Assembly (NCBI RefSeq): GCF_022370635.2
Contig: NZ_CP092362.2
Location: forward strand, 4,340,001 to 4,404,000
Source of the DNA: Mycolicibacterium crocinum
GTDB taxonomy: Bacteria; Actinomycetota; Actinomycetes; Mycobacteriales; Mycobacteriaceae
Length of the DNA stretch: 64,000 bases
Reading direction: 5' to 3'
Part shown: piece after piece, positions 46,247-54,541 of the stretch
Position numbering within the stretch: position 1 is the stretch's first letter
How the letters are laid out: the number at the start of each line of letters is the position of its first letter
Notes under the pieces: generated by a model
The model's database searches: none
What the model was told of the DNA's origin: nothing
The model's input: the letters and a program-made list of their open reading frames with translations, nothing else
Position numbers and translations under genes: made by a program

Positions 46247-46894
46247 ATGGTCAAGGTCTTCCTCGTCGATGACCACGAAGTCGTTCGCCGTGGACTGATC
46301 GACCTGCTGTCCGCCGATCCCGATCTCGAAGTCATCGGCGAAGCGGGTTCGGTCGCCCACGCGCTGGCGCAGATTCCGGCGTTGAATCCCGACGTCGCAG
46401 TGCTCGACGTCCGCCTCCCCGACGGCAACGGCATCGAGCTGTGTCGTGACCTGCTGTCCAAGATGCCCGACCTTCGGTGCCTGATGCTGACGTCGTTCAC
46501 CTCCGACGAGGCGATGCTCGACGCCATCCTGGCCGGCGCGAGCGGCTACGTGGTCAAGGACATCAAGGGCATGGAGCTGGCCGAGGCGATCAAGGATGTC
46601 GGAGCGGGCCGGTCGCTGCTCGACAATCGCGCGGCCGCAGCACTGATGGCCAAGCTGCGTGGCGCTGCCGAGCGCTCCGATCCGCTCTCCGGTCTCACCG
46701 AACAGGAGCGGGTGCTGCTCGGTCTCCTCGGCGAGGGCCTGACGAACAAGCAAATCGCCGCGCGAATGTTTCTCGCCGAGAAGACGGTGAAAAACTACGT
46801 GTCACGACTTCTGGCAAAGCTCGGTATGGAGCGCCGCACACAAGCCGCGGTGTTCATCTCCAAACTCGACCACAATCACCACGCCGAAGAGTGA
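46247..46894 (+). CDS. devR: dormancy response regulator DevR/DosR
   Basis: The 215-residue NarL/LuxR-type regulator is nearly colinear with M. tuberculosis DosR. The receiver domain has VDDHE, phospho-acceptor Asp54 in VLDVRLPDG and Lys in VVKDIKGME; the C-terminal helix-turn-helix reads LTNKQIAARMFLAEKTVKNYV, followed by LLAKLGMERRTQAAV. Phosphorylated by DevS/DosT under hypoxia, NO or CO, it activates dormancy genes at 20-bp boxes. Candidate boxes flank this locus on both sides. 35 bases separate it from devS. Confidence 0.95.
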   Translation: MVKVFLVDDHEVVRRGLIDLLSADPDLEVIGEAGSVAHALAQIPALNPDVAVLDVRLPDGNGIELCRDLLSKMPDLRCLMLTSFTSDEAMLDAILAGASGYVVKDIKGMELAEAIKDVGAGRSLLDNRAAAALMAKLRGAAERSDPLSGLTEQERVLLGLLGEGLTNKQIAARMFLAEKTVKNYVSRLLAKLGMERRTQAAVFISKLDHNHHAEE

Positions 46895-46929
46895 AGCGGC
46901 CGTTACCTTCCGGTGGCAACATAGGTCCT

Positions 46930-48657
46930 GTGACCGACAATGTCGGACCAAATGTCAACCGCACGCCCGGGTCGCCGCTGCGTGACACACTGTCGCAACT
47001 TCGCCTGCGCGAGTTGCTCGTTGAGGTCCAGGACCGCGTCGAGCAGATCGTCGAAGGGCGCGATCGGCTCGACGGTCTGGTCGAAGCCATGCTCGTCGTT
47101 ACCTCGGGGCTGGAACTCGACGTCACGCTGAAGACGATCGTGCACACGGCTATCGACCTGGTGGACGCCAGCTACGGCGCGCTGGGCGTGCGCGGGCACG
47201 ACCACGAACTCGTCGAGTTCATCTACGAGGGCATCGACGCCGAAACCCACGAACTGATCGGACCGTTGCCGTCGGGCCGCGGCGTCCTCGGCCACCTGAT
47301 CGATGAACCGAAGCCGATCCGGCTGGACAACATCACCCAACACCCCGCCTCGGTGGGCTTCCCGCCGAATCACCCGCCGATGCGAACCTTTCTCGGCGTT
47401 CCGGTGCGCATCCGCGACGAGGTGTACGGCAACCTCTACCTCACCGACAAGGCGGACGGCCAGCCGTTCAGTGAGGACGACGAGGTTCTGGTCGAGGCAT
47501 TGGCCGCCGCGGCGGGCATCGCGATCGACAACGCCCGGCTCTACGAACAGTCACGCGCCCGGCAGTCGTGGATCGAAGCCACCCGCGATATCGGCACCGA
47601 ACTGCTCGGTGGTGCGGACCCGGCCCAGGTCTTCCGGCTCATCGCCGACGAAGCGCTCAAGCTCACTGCCGCCGACGTGGTGCTCGTCGCGGTGCCCAGC
47701 GACATCCAGCTCCGCGTCGAGGAAGTCGACGAGCTCCTGATCGTGGAGACGGCGGGCAAGGTCGGCGCGGTCGGCTCCCTGCCGCCGATCACCGTGGAGG
47801 GCAGTGTCATTGGCAAGGCGTTCGCCACCCAGGCACCTCAGCGGTTCGCCGACATCGGCGACGAACTGACCGCCATTCCCGGCTGCGGCGCCGCGATGGT
47901 GTTGCCGCTGCGAACCACCGACACGGTGGCGGGCATCGTCGTGATCCTGCGCCGCCAGGGCAGACAAACCTTCAGCGCCGAGCAGCTCGACATGATGGCG
48001 GGCTTCGCCGACCAGGCGACGTTGGCCTGGCAGCTGGCCTCCACGCAGCGGCATCTGCGGGAACTCGACGTACTCTCCGACCGCGACCGCATCGCCCGCG
48101 ACCTGCACGACCACGTCATTCAGCGATTGTTCGCCATCGGACTCGCGCTGCAGGGCACGATCCCACGCAGCCGGCTGCCGGAAGTACGGCAGCGGCTGAC
48201 CAGCAGCGTCGACGACCTGCAAGAGGTCATCCAGGAGATCCGAACCGCGATCTTCGATCTGCACGGCGGCTCGACGGGCACCACCACCCAGCTGCGGCAG
48301 CGCCTGGACAACGCCGTCAACGGGTTCGCCGGTTCGGGCCCGCGGATCACCATCCAGTACGTCGGACCGCTGTCAGTGGTCGAACCGGGTCTGGCCGATC
48401 ACGCTGAAGCCGTGGTGCGCGAAGCGGTGAGCAACGCAGTCCGCCACGCGGAGGCCTCTTCACTGAGCATCACGGTGCGTGTGGAAGACGAACTCGCGAT
48501 CGAGGTGATCGACGACGGTCGCGGTATGCCGGCCGACGTCAAGCCCAGTGGGTTGATTAACCTGCGCCGCCGAGCCTACGAAGTCGGCGGGGATTTCACC
48601 GTGGCGGACGCCGAGGGTGGCGGCACCGTCCTGCGCTGGAGTGCCCCACTGCCGTAA
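46930..48657 (+). CDS. devS: haem-based redox/oxygen sensor histidine kinase DevS/DosS
   Basis: The 575-residue kinase has two GAF domains (about 60-200 and 220-370), a HisKA_3 dimer helix with phospho-acceptor His393 in RDLHDHVIQ, and a HATPase domain with DDGRGMP. His148 in PPNHPPM aligns with the haem-ligating His149 of M. tuberculosis DosS, so this copy should bind haem and sense O2, NO or CO. No membrane helices. GTG 46930 is taken as start; the frame is open upstream but overlaps devR in another frame. It ends six bases from the convergent stress-protein gene. Confidence 0.93.
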   Translation: MTDNVGPNVNRTPGSPLRDTLSQLRLRELLVEVQDRVEQIVEGRDRLDGLVEAMLVVTSGLELDVTLKTIVHTAIDLVDASYGALGVRGHDHELVEFIYEGIDAETHELIGPLPSGRGVLGHLIDEPKPIRLDNITQHPASVGFPPNHPPMRTFLGVPVRIRDEVYGNLYLTDKADGQPFSEDDEVLVEALAAAAGIAIDNARLYEQSRARQSWIEATRDIGTELLGGADPAQVFRLIADEALKLTAADVVLVAVPSDIQLRVEEVDELLIVETAGKVGAVGSLPPITVEGSVIGKAFATQAPQRFADIGDELTAIPGCGAAMVLPLRTTDTVAGIVVILRRQGRQTFSAEQLDMMAGFADQATLAWQLASTQRHLRELDVLSDRDRIARDLHDHVIQRLFAIGLALQGTIPRSRLPEVRQRLTSSVDDLQEVIQEIRTAIFDLHGGSTGTTTQLRQRLDNAVNGFAGSGPRITIQYVGPLSVVEPGLADHAEAVVREAVSNAVRHAEASSLSITVRVEDELAIEVIDDGRGMPADVKPSGLINLRRRAYEVGGDFTVADAEGGGTVLRWSAPLP

Positions 48658-48663
48658 CGGTTT

Positions 48664-49551
48664 TCAGCGGCTGCGCGCGACGATCAGCGGCAGTCGGGTG
48701 CCGTGCACGACCGCGGTGCTGACCGATCCCAGCAGCATTCCGGCGAATCCGCCGCGACCGTGACTGCCGACCACCATCAGCTGAGCCGACTCCGACTGCT
48801 CGATGAGCTGGCGGGCTGGCCGGTCGGCGACCACGAGTCGGCGCACCACAACGTCGGGGTAGCGCTCTTGCCAACCGGCCAGCCGCTCGGCGAGCGTCAC
48901 CTCGGCGATCGATTGCAAAGCCGGCCAGTCCAGGCCCGGAAACTCGAACACCCCGGTGTCGCTCCAGGCATGGACCGCGACCAAGTCCACCGCGCGCAAG
49001 GACGCCTGCTCGAACGCGATCTCCAACGCCTTGTCCGAACTCGGCGAGCCGTCGACGCCGACGACCACGGGAGCTCGGGAAGGCTGCTCCATCAACGGGT
49101 CCTGATCGTGGATGATCGCCACCGGGCAATGCGCGTGATGGACCAGCCCCGTGCTGACCGAACCGAGCAGTCCGCGGGCCAGCGCGCCACGCCCGCGGCT
49201 ACCGACGACGATCAGCCGAGCATCTTTGGACAGATCCACCAGCGTCGGCACGGTGGAGCCGCTGGCGATCTCAGTGGTTACCTCCACGGGGCGATCGACG
49301 GTGGCCTCGGCGACAACCTTGCTGGCCTGATCGAGCACCTCGTGGGCCGAATCCTCTTGCCACTGAAGATAACCCGCCGGTATGGGCACTTCAGGGAAGG
49401 TCATCACCACAGGAGAGCTGAGCACATGCACCAAGTGCACCGGCAGTCCGAGCAGCGCCGCGTCGCGCGCGGCCCAGTCGACGGCAACCTTCGACTCCGG
49501 GGATCCGTCGACGCAGGCGACGATGCCGTATTTCGTTGCAGAAGTTGACAT
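48664..49551 (-). CDS. universal stress protein, tandem USP domains
   Basis: The 295-residue protein has two Usp domains, each with the ATP-binding loop: GSRGRGALARGLLGSVST in the first and GSHGRGGFAGMLLGSVST in the second, after VACVDGSPES and VVGVDGSPSS openings. Both therefore should bind ATP, unlike the partly degenerate USP beside devR. ATG 49551 follows GGAAGGAACATC. It lies 20 bases downstream of the Acg-like gene in one operon, probably DosR-controlled. Confidence 0.9.
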   Translation of the reverse strand: MSTSATKYGIVACVDGSPESKVAVDWAARDAALLGLPVHLVHVLSSPVVMTFPEVPIPAGYLQWQEDSAHEVLDQASKVVAEATVDRPVEVTTEIASGSTVPTLVDLSKDARLIVVGSRGRGALARGLLGSVSTGLVHHAHCPVAIIHDQDPLMEQPSRAPVVVGVDGSPSSDKALEIAFEQASLRAVDLVAVHAWSDTGVFEFPGLDWPALQSIAEVTLAERLAGWQERYPDVVVRRLVVADRPARQLIEQSESAQLMVVGSHGRGGFAGMLLGSVSTAVVHGTRLPLIVARSR

Positions 49552-49571
49552 GTGATGTTCCTTCCGACGTA

Positions 49572-50561
49572 TCACGCGACCCGGCTGTCCAACCCGTCGA
49601 CCACCTCGGAGAACGGACGACGCGGCGTCGCAGGCAGCGGATCGGCGTTCACCGCCGCCCACCCGATCCGCACCATCATCTGCGGATAGCCGCTGGTGCC
49701 GAACACGTCCTCGCGCACCGCTTCTCGAGTCTCGCTGATCTCGAGCGGTTCGGTCACCGGACACGTCGCCAAGCCCATCGCGGTCGCGGAGAGCAGCACC
49801 AGGCTGGTCGCCTCCCCGGCCCGCAGCCGGGCCAGGTCGTCGTCGGTCTGCGTGCCCAGCGCCAGCAGGACGCCATTGTCCTCGGCGGCGAACGTCTCGG
49901 ACGGCTGGGCGAGGACCGGGCCGGCGAACACCCGGGCCGGCAGCGCCGCGTGTTGGTCGGGTGCCGGTGTGTTGTGTGCGGGAACGCCCGCGAGCGACCC
50001 GTACCGGCCGCTCCATGCACCGAGCTCGCAGAGGTAGTCCACGTCACCGGTGTGCCGGCGCACCGACTCCGCGACGATCTCCGTCAGGTGCGGCAGCAAG
50101 TCGAGCTGGCGCAGCATCACCCCGGCTCGGGCGGCGCGGGCACCCATCAGCGCGATGTCACCGCCGGGAACCGGCCACGAGCTGAAGGTGCGCCGGTCGG
50201 TGCGACGCCGGGTGATGGCGGCGGCCAGCGTGATATCGACCTCGCTCGCCGTCATCGGCTGCACTTCGATCGACGCGAGATAAGTGTTGTCGGTCCGGTC
50301 GGGGAACCGCCGGATCTTGGCCTGCCACCCCAGGGCGGCCAGGGCGACTGTGCAATGGTGCAGGGCCGCACCGCAGCTGACCAGCATGTCGCGCCGGTCG
50401 GGGTCGGTGTTCGGCAGATGCCGGCTGTAATCGGCGTAGAGATGCAGGCTGCTGGGGCCGACCCGCCAGTGCCATGGCTGCGAATTGTGCACCGACGGTG
50501 CCCGCATCGCCATGCCCAATGCGGCCCGGATGGTCTCGGGGTCGGGAAACTGCGCGCTCAT
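49572..50561 (-). CDS. Acg-family nitroreductase-fold protein (DosR-regulon type)
   Basis: The 329-residue protein belongs to the Acg group (Rv2032, Rv3131, Rv3127): tandem degenerate nitroreductase halves. It starts with AMRAPSVHNSQPW, the family hallmark, and has TRRRTDRRTF and GLATCPVTEPLE. In Acg the flavin site is closed by a lid, so catalysis is doubtful; a flavin-storage or sequestering role has been proposed. Two DosR-box-like sites lie 33-68 bases upstream. It heads an operon with the USP gene. Confidence 0.88.
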   Translation of the reverse strand: MSAQFPDPETIRAALGMAMRAPSVHNSQPWHWRVGPSSLHLYADYSRHLPNTDPDRRDMLVSCGAALHHCTVALAALGWQAKIRRFPDRTDNTYLASIEVQPMTASEVDITLAAAITRRRTDRRTFSSWPVPGGDIALMGARAARAGVMLRQLDLLPHLTEIVAESVRRHTGDVDYLCELGAWSGRYGSLAGVPAHNTPAPDQHAALPARVFAGPVLAQPSETFAAEDNGVLLALGTQTDDDLARLRAGEATSLVLLSATAMGLATCPVTEPLEISETREAVREDVFGTSGYPQMMVRIGWAAVNADPLPATPRRPFSEVVDGLDSRVA

Positions 50562-50593
50562 ACACCTACTGTCGCCGTGCCCGCCGGTAGCTG

Positions 50594-50629
50594 ACAGGGG
50601 CGTAAGTCCTCGGCTCAGGGGACTTGTGC
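50594..50629 (-). promoter_or_regulatory. two DosR-box-like sites upstream of the Acg-like gene
   Basis: GGGGCGTAAGTCCTC (50597-50611) keeps the TAAGTCC half and the GGG of the box, with three core mismatches. GGGGACTTG (50618-50626) is a strong left half-site with a poor right half. Paired boxes 20 bases apart are typical of DosR promoters. They lie upstream of the minus-strand start at 50561. Confidence 0.5.
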
Positions 50630-50643
50630 AGCGGATCCCCGGG

Positions 50644-51381
50644 TCAGGGATGCCTGCTGGTCACTCCACCATCAACGACCAGGTGCGATCCCGTGATGAA
50701 CGACGCCTTCGGTGACATCAGGAAGGCCACTGCCGCGGCGACCTCGTCAGGGTTGCCCAGCCGGCCGATCGGCGCTGCCGCCTCGAACCCTTGGCGCACC
50801 TCGTCCACGTCGAGCGCGATCTGCAGCATCGGGGTGCGGATGAACCCGGGGCATACCGCGTTGACCCGGATTCCTTCCGGGCCCAGCTGCGCTGCCATGG
50901 ACCGGGTCAGCCCGAGCAGGCCGGCCTTCGAGGCGCAGTACGCGGGGATGAACGGGTTGGCGGTCAGGCCCTCGATGCTGGAGATCCCGACGATGGCGGG
51001 AGCGGCGCCCGCTCGAGCGGCCTCCTGCAGGTGCGGCAGCAGAAGCTGCGACAGGATCGCCTGCGCGCGCAGGTTGACGTCGAGCACCGCGTCCCACGAC
51101 TCCTCGGTGAAGGCCCCGACCGGTTCGGGAATGACCCGGCCGGCCGCGTGCACCAGTCCGTCGATCCCGTCCAGCGCGGCCGCGGCGGCGGCGACCGCGG
51201 CGCTCAGCGCGTCCCCGTCGCAGACGTCGATCACGGCGTGCGGCAAACCGAGCCCCTCGGCCACCTCCGCCACCGCCGGTGCGATGTCCCACAACGCGAC
51301 CCGGCGTCCGTCGGCGATCAGTGCCTCGGCAGACGCGCGGCCGATCCCCGACGCGGCTCCGGTGACGATGACACCGCTCAT
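50644..51381 (-). CDS. short-chain dehydrogenase/reductase (SDR)
   Basis: The 245-residue classical SDR has TGAASGIGR (cofactor), LVHAAGR, the catalytic Ser of GISSIEG and YCASK (Tyr, Lys), then PGFIRTPM and GSHLVVDGG at the end. It probably oxidises a hydroxyacyl or alcohol intermediate with NAD(P). ATG 51381 follows GAGGCGC and overlaps the NTF2-like gene by four bases, so it is the last gene of the catabolic cluster. Confidence 0.87.
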   Translation of the reverse strand: MSGVIVTGAASGIGRASAEALIADGRRVALWDIAPAVAEVAEGLGLPHAVIDVCDGDALSAAVAAAAAALDGIDGLVHAAGRVIPEPVGAFTEESWDAVLDVNLRAQAILSQLLLPHLQEAARAGAAPAIVGISSIEGLTANPFIPAYCASKAGLLGLTRSMAAQLGPEGIRVNAVCPGFIRTPMLQIALDVDEVRQGFEAAAPIGRLGNPDEVAAAVAFLMSPKASFITGSHLVVDGGVTSRHP

Positions 51382-51836
51382 GTCTGCGCCTCCTCGGTCA
51401 ACTCCGCCCGCCTGCGCGGACTCGGCGGATTGTCGAACCAGAGGTTCTCCTCGCGTAGCTGCCTGCTGCGCCATCCGCTCGCGGTGCGCACCATAACGTG
51501 GTGGTAGTAGCCGCCGCACGCACTTGTCTCACTCGCACCGGGCAGGAGCATCGGGTTGTAAAACATGGCCCGCACCGTCGCGGTGTCGCCGTCGACATCG
51601 GCTTCGATGTTCGTGACGAAGTGCTGGGTCATGGGCATCAGCGTCAGCGACCGCTCCAGCCAGGTGCAGACCTCGTCGCGGCCGGCGGCCGGACCGCCGA
51701 CGGAGCTGTAATCCAGGTGGGCGTCATCGGTGAACAACGACCTCAGCAGGTTCCAGTCGTGGGTGTCCACCGCTCTGGCATAGCGGTGAAGCACCGAAGC
51801 GATCTCGAGTTCGTCGCTGACGCGCTGGCTGTCCAT
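51378..51836 (-). CDS. SnoaL/NTF2-like protein (limonene-epoxide-hydrolase fold)
   Basis: About 152 residues with the alpha+beta barrel pattern: SVLHRYARAVDTHDWNLL, FTDDAHLDYS, then MTQHFVTNIEAD and GGYYHHVMVR. This SnoaL_4 family includes hydratases, isomerases and dehydratases of steroid and polyketide pathways; catalytic identity is open. ATG 51836 follows AAGGGGTGAGG; the GTG at 51842, which overlaps the ferredoxin stop, is an equal alternative. Confidence 0.8.
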   Translation of the reverse strand: MDSQRVSDELEIASVLHRYARAVDTHDWNLLRSLFTDDAHLDYSSVGGPAAGRDEVCTWLERSLTLMPMTQHFVTNIEADVDGDTATVRAMFYNPMLLPGASETSACGGYYHHVMVRTASGWRSRQLREENLWFDNPPSPRRRAELTEEAQT

Positions 51837-51838
51837 CC

Positions 51839-52042
51839 TCACCCCTTGTGTAGGAAACCCTTGTGGCGCTTGGCTTCAGCGCCGTCGGCCGCATCGATGA
51901 TGGCACGGACCGTTCGGCGACAGCGGCCACATTCCGCACCCGCCCCGCACACCTGAGCAACTTGATTGCAGGTCCGGGCCCCCGCCTCGACGCAGTCGGC
52001 CACCACCTGGCTGGTGACACCGTTGCAGAGGCAGACGAACAT
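51839..52042 (-). CDS. Bfd-like [2Fe-2S] ferredoxin (bacterioferritin-associated type)
   Basis: A 67-residue protein starting MFVCLCNGVT with CxC, and CGAGAECGRCRRTV supplying the second pair, the four ligands of the Bfd/BFD-like [2Fe-2S] cluster. The C-terminal tail is basic. Bfd releases iron from bacterioferritin, but its place inside an acyl-CoA cluster suggests electron transfer to a cluster oxidoreductase instead. It overlaps the NTF2-like gene by a few bases. Confidence 0.87.
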   Translation of the reverse strand: MFVCLCNGVTSQVVADCVEAGARTCNQVAQVCGAGAECGRCRRTVRAIIDAADGAEAKRHKGFLHKG

Positions 52043-52051
52043 CGGCGGGCC

Positions 52052-52690
52052 TCAGACGCTCTCGTCCAGCCGCATGATGTGCTGGAGGCGGCCGACGAAA
52101 ACCGGTGGGTAGGCACCGACTCCGGTGTGCCCCATCCATTCCGCCGCCACGTCCGGGTGGTCCACCCACGCGAACGCGTCGGCTTCGTCGTCGAGTTCTT
52201 GCAGGATCATCACTTCGTGCTCGTCGTCGAAGGCCTGGAAGATGCGGACCGCACGCACACCGGCGACTTCAAATCGCGACAGCCCCTGGTGAACTCGGCC
52301 GATCATCGCGGGCACATCCTCGATCGCCGCGATCGCCCCGACGATCACCCCGGGCGGGCTCACCTCGGACGGCTCGACCAGGGTGACCTTGTCCACCGTC
52401 TCACCGGCGAAGATGGCCGGGATGTCGTCGAGGCCGACGGCGTCGAACCAATTGAGGAACACCCGCGAGCGCAGGACTTCCAGAATGGGTTCCTTGCTGC
52501 GCAACGAGATTGTCACCATGACGCGACCATGCTCGCGCGTCGAGGTGTACACGAGGACGTAGTGGGCGCCCAGATCGACGAGCGCCGGTCGACTGCGCTG
52601 CAGAACCGGCCAGACCCGGCCCGGGTCGGGAACCCGGTAGTCCATGGCCAGCACCAGCGTGTGGGTATGCACCTCCGCCGCGCCGTCCAC
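52052..52690 (-). CDS. hypothetical protein, possible dimeric alpha-beta barrel fold (212 aa)
   Basis: A 212-residue soluble protein. Segments such as HYVLVYTSTREHGRVMVTISL, VRAVRIFQAFDDEHEVMILQELDD (both abbreviated in the family sense) and AFAWVDHPDVAAEWMG resemble antibiotic-monooxygenase/EthD-like ferredoxin folds, possibly two copies. No catalytic motif is certain. Conserved position between Bfd and the 100-residue gene suggests a role in the same pathway. Start GTG at 52690; an internal ATG at 52645 is possible. Confidence 0.6.
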   Translation of the reverse strand: MDGAAEVHTHTLVLAMDYRVPDPGRVWPVLQRSRPALVDLGAHYVLVYTSTREHGRVMVTISLRSKEPILEVLRSRVFLNWFDAVGLDDIPAIFAGETVDKVTLVEPSEVSPPGVIVGAIAAIEDVPAMIGRVHQGLSRFEVAGVRAVRIFQAFDDEHEVMILQELDDEADAFAWVDHPDVAAEWMGHTGVGAYPPVFVGRLQHIMRLDESV

Positions 52691-52703
52691 GCCGACCGGC
52701 TGC

Positions 52704-53006
52704 CTAGTCGCTGGCCGGCAGGGGTTTGGCGGTCTTCTGCTCCAGCAGAGTGGTGCCCACGCTCAGGCTGCCCGCGCCGGCCTTGGTGACCAGGAGTTCG
52801 GCACCGCCTTCGTCGACGTAGCGTTTGCCCATCACGGTGCCACCGGAGAAGTTCGGATCCAGTTGAGCGCCTTCGGTTTTCTCGCCGTCCAGGGGGATCA
52901 TCGGAACGCCTCCGGCGCGCAGGTCGTCGAGGCTGCCCGACGAGCGCACGACGATCACCTGGGTGTCGCAGACTTGGCTCTGCAGTCGGGTACCGGTCTT
53001 GATCAT
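52704..53006 (-). CDS. hypothetical protein (100 aa)
   Basis: A 100-residue protein with a CDTQVIVVRSS strand, GGVPMIPLDG, a KRYVDEGGAELLVTKAG segment and a hydrophilic tail. The single cysteine follows LQSQV. Strong ribosome site (CAGGAGGACAACC) before ATG 53006 supports the call. It lies 16 bases downstream of the acyl-CoA synthetase. I recall similar small proteins in mycobacterial acyl-CoA loci but no function. Confidence 0.65.
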   Translation of the reverse strand: MIKTGTRLQSQVCDTQVIVVRSSGSLDDLRAGGVPMIPLDGEKTEGAQLDPNFSGGTVMGKRYVDEGGAELLVTKAGAGSLSVGTTLLEQKTAKPLPASD

Positions 53007-53022
53007 GGTTGTCCTCCTGGAA

Positions 53023-54516
53023 TTATGTTGCAGTCGGCGACTTGAGCTCGTCGGCCAGTTGCCGGCGCAGCACCTTGCCGGTCGGCGTGGTGGGCAGTTC
53101 GTGGCGGAACACCACCCGGTCCGGGGTGCGTGAACCACGCAACTGGGTGCGCACGTGGGCGCGCAGGTCTTCCGGATCCGGGGTGATGTCGGCGACGGGT
53201 ACGACGACGGCGACCATGATCTGGCCCCACTCGTCGTCCTCGACCCCGACGACCGCGACGTCACGCACGTGCGGGTGTTCGACGAGGACGTCCTCCACCT
53301 CGGCCGGGGCGATGTTCTCCCCGCCGCGAATGATGGTGTCGTCGGATCGTCCCCCGATGAACAGGTACCCGTCGGCGTCCAGATAGGCGACATCCTTGGT
53401 GGGGAACCACCCTTCGGCGTCGAGCACCGAGCCGATCTCGGCGTAGCGACCCGACACCTGGTCGCCACGGACGTAGAGTTCGCCGACCTCCTCGGGTCCG
53501 AGAACGGTGCCGTCCTCGGCACGGATCTGTACCTCGATCCCCGGCACCGGTTGCCCGACCGAGCCGAGCCGCTTGCGGGCGGACTCGTCGGCAGCCTGGT
53601 GGGCCTCGCGGTGGTCGTCCGGCCCGAGAACCGCGATGGTGGAACTGGTTTCGGTCAACCCGTAGGCGTTGACGAAGCCCACCTCGGGCAGCAGCTCGAG
53701 CGCCTTGCGCACCAGGGGCAGGGCGACCTTGGAGCCGCCGTAGGCCAGCGACCGCAGCGACGGCAACGACGTGGGGTTGGTCTCCAGCTCGGTGATGATG
53801 CGATCGAGCATGGTCGGCACCACGGTCGCGCTGGTGACCGCCTCGGTGGACGCCAGCCGGATCCACTCCCGAGGGTCGAACTTGCGCAGGTACACCATCT
53901 TCCGGCCGGCATACAGGTTCGACAGGGCCGCGCTGACACCGGCGATGTGATACGGCGGCACGCAGATCAACGCGGCGTCACCCGGCTCGGCGGAGCCGAA
54001 CTCGACCGTGCCCGTGACGTAGCTGGTGAGGTTGTTGTGGGACAGCTCAACCGCTTTGGGCCGCGACGTGGTACCGGAGGTGAACAACACCACCGCCACG
54101 TCGTCGGGGTCCGGGAATTCGGCGACCGGTTCGGCGGTCGCTGCGGCGGCCAGGAATTCCTGCGACTCGATGCGCGCGATGCCCAAACCGGCAACCACGT
54201 CGGCGTATTCGGCATCGAAGATGATCAGCGGCTCGGGCAGCCGTTCGATCAGTTCGGCCAGGGCCTCCCCCGACAGCCGGTAGTTCAACGGCGTGAACGC
54301 CCGCGCGGCGCGCGCGCTGGCGAAGATGAGCAGCGGCAGCATGACGCCGCCGAGACCGACGTACACCACGCTGCCCGCACCGGAGGAGTCGATGACGCCC
54401 GCCCCGCCGTCGGCAAGCGCGCTCAGCTCACCGACGGTCAACCGCTGGTCATCGCTGACCACCCCGACGCGCTCGGCGTCGGAGGCCGCCATCTCCAACA
54501 ACAGTGCCACGCTCAT
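53023..54516 (-). CDS. acyl-CoA synthetase / AMP-forming ligase (FadD type)
   Basis: The 497-residue adenylate-forming enzyme has the P-loop LFTSGTTSRPKAVE, YGLTETSS (A5), a DVAYLDADGYLFIGGRSDD hinge (A7/A8) and PTGKVLRR with the catalytic Lys near the C-terminus (A10). It activates a carboxylic acid to its CoA ester through an acyl-adenylate. AGAAGGGG precedes ATG 54516. It follows the two Mce-associated genes by 25 bases. Substrate unknown; it is shorter and more divergent than the second ligase of the cluster. Confidence 0.88.
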   Translation of the reverse strand: MSVALLLEMAASDAERVGVVSDDQRLTVGELSALADGGAGVIDSSGAGSVVYVGLGGVMLPLLIFASARAARAFTPLNYRLSGEALAELIERLPEPLIIFDAEYADVVAGLGIARIESQEFLAAAATAEPVAEFPDPDDVAVVLFTSGTTSRPKAVELSHNNLTSYVTGTVEFGSAEPGDAALICVPPYHIAGVSAALSNLYAGRKMVYLRKFDPREWIRLASTEAVTSATVVPTMLDRIITELETNPTSLPSLRSLAYGGSKVALPLVRKALELLPEVGFVNAYGLTETSSTIAVLGPDDHREAHQAADESARKRLGSVGQPVPGIEVQIRAEDGTVLGPEEVGELYVRGDQVSGRYAEIGSVLDAEGWFPTKDVAYLDADGYLFIGGRSDDTIIRGGENIAPAEVEDVLVEHPHVRDVAVVGVEDDEWGQIMVAVVVPVADITPDPEDLRAHVRTQLRGSRTPDRVVFRHELPTTPTGKVLRRQLADELKSPTAT

Positions 54517-54541
54517 CGATTGCCCCTTCTGCTCCCCTGGC

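Noticed and set aside
46477..46929. Upstream extension of devS overlapping devR
   Set aside because: It would run through devR in another frame and the extra residues are Arg-rich and unmatched; GTG 46930 gives the expected length (575 versus 578 in M. tuberculosis).
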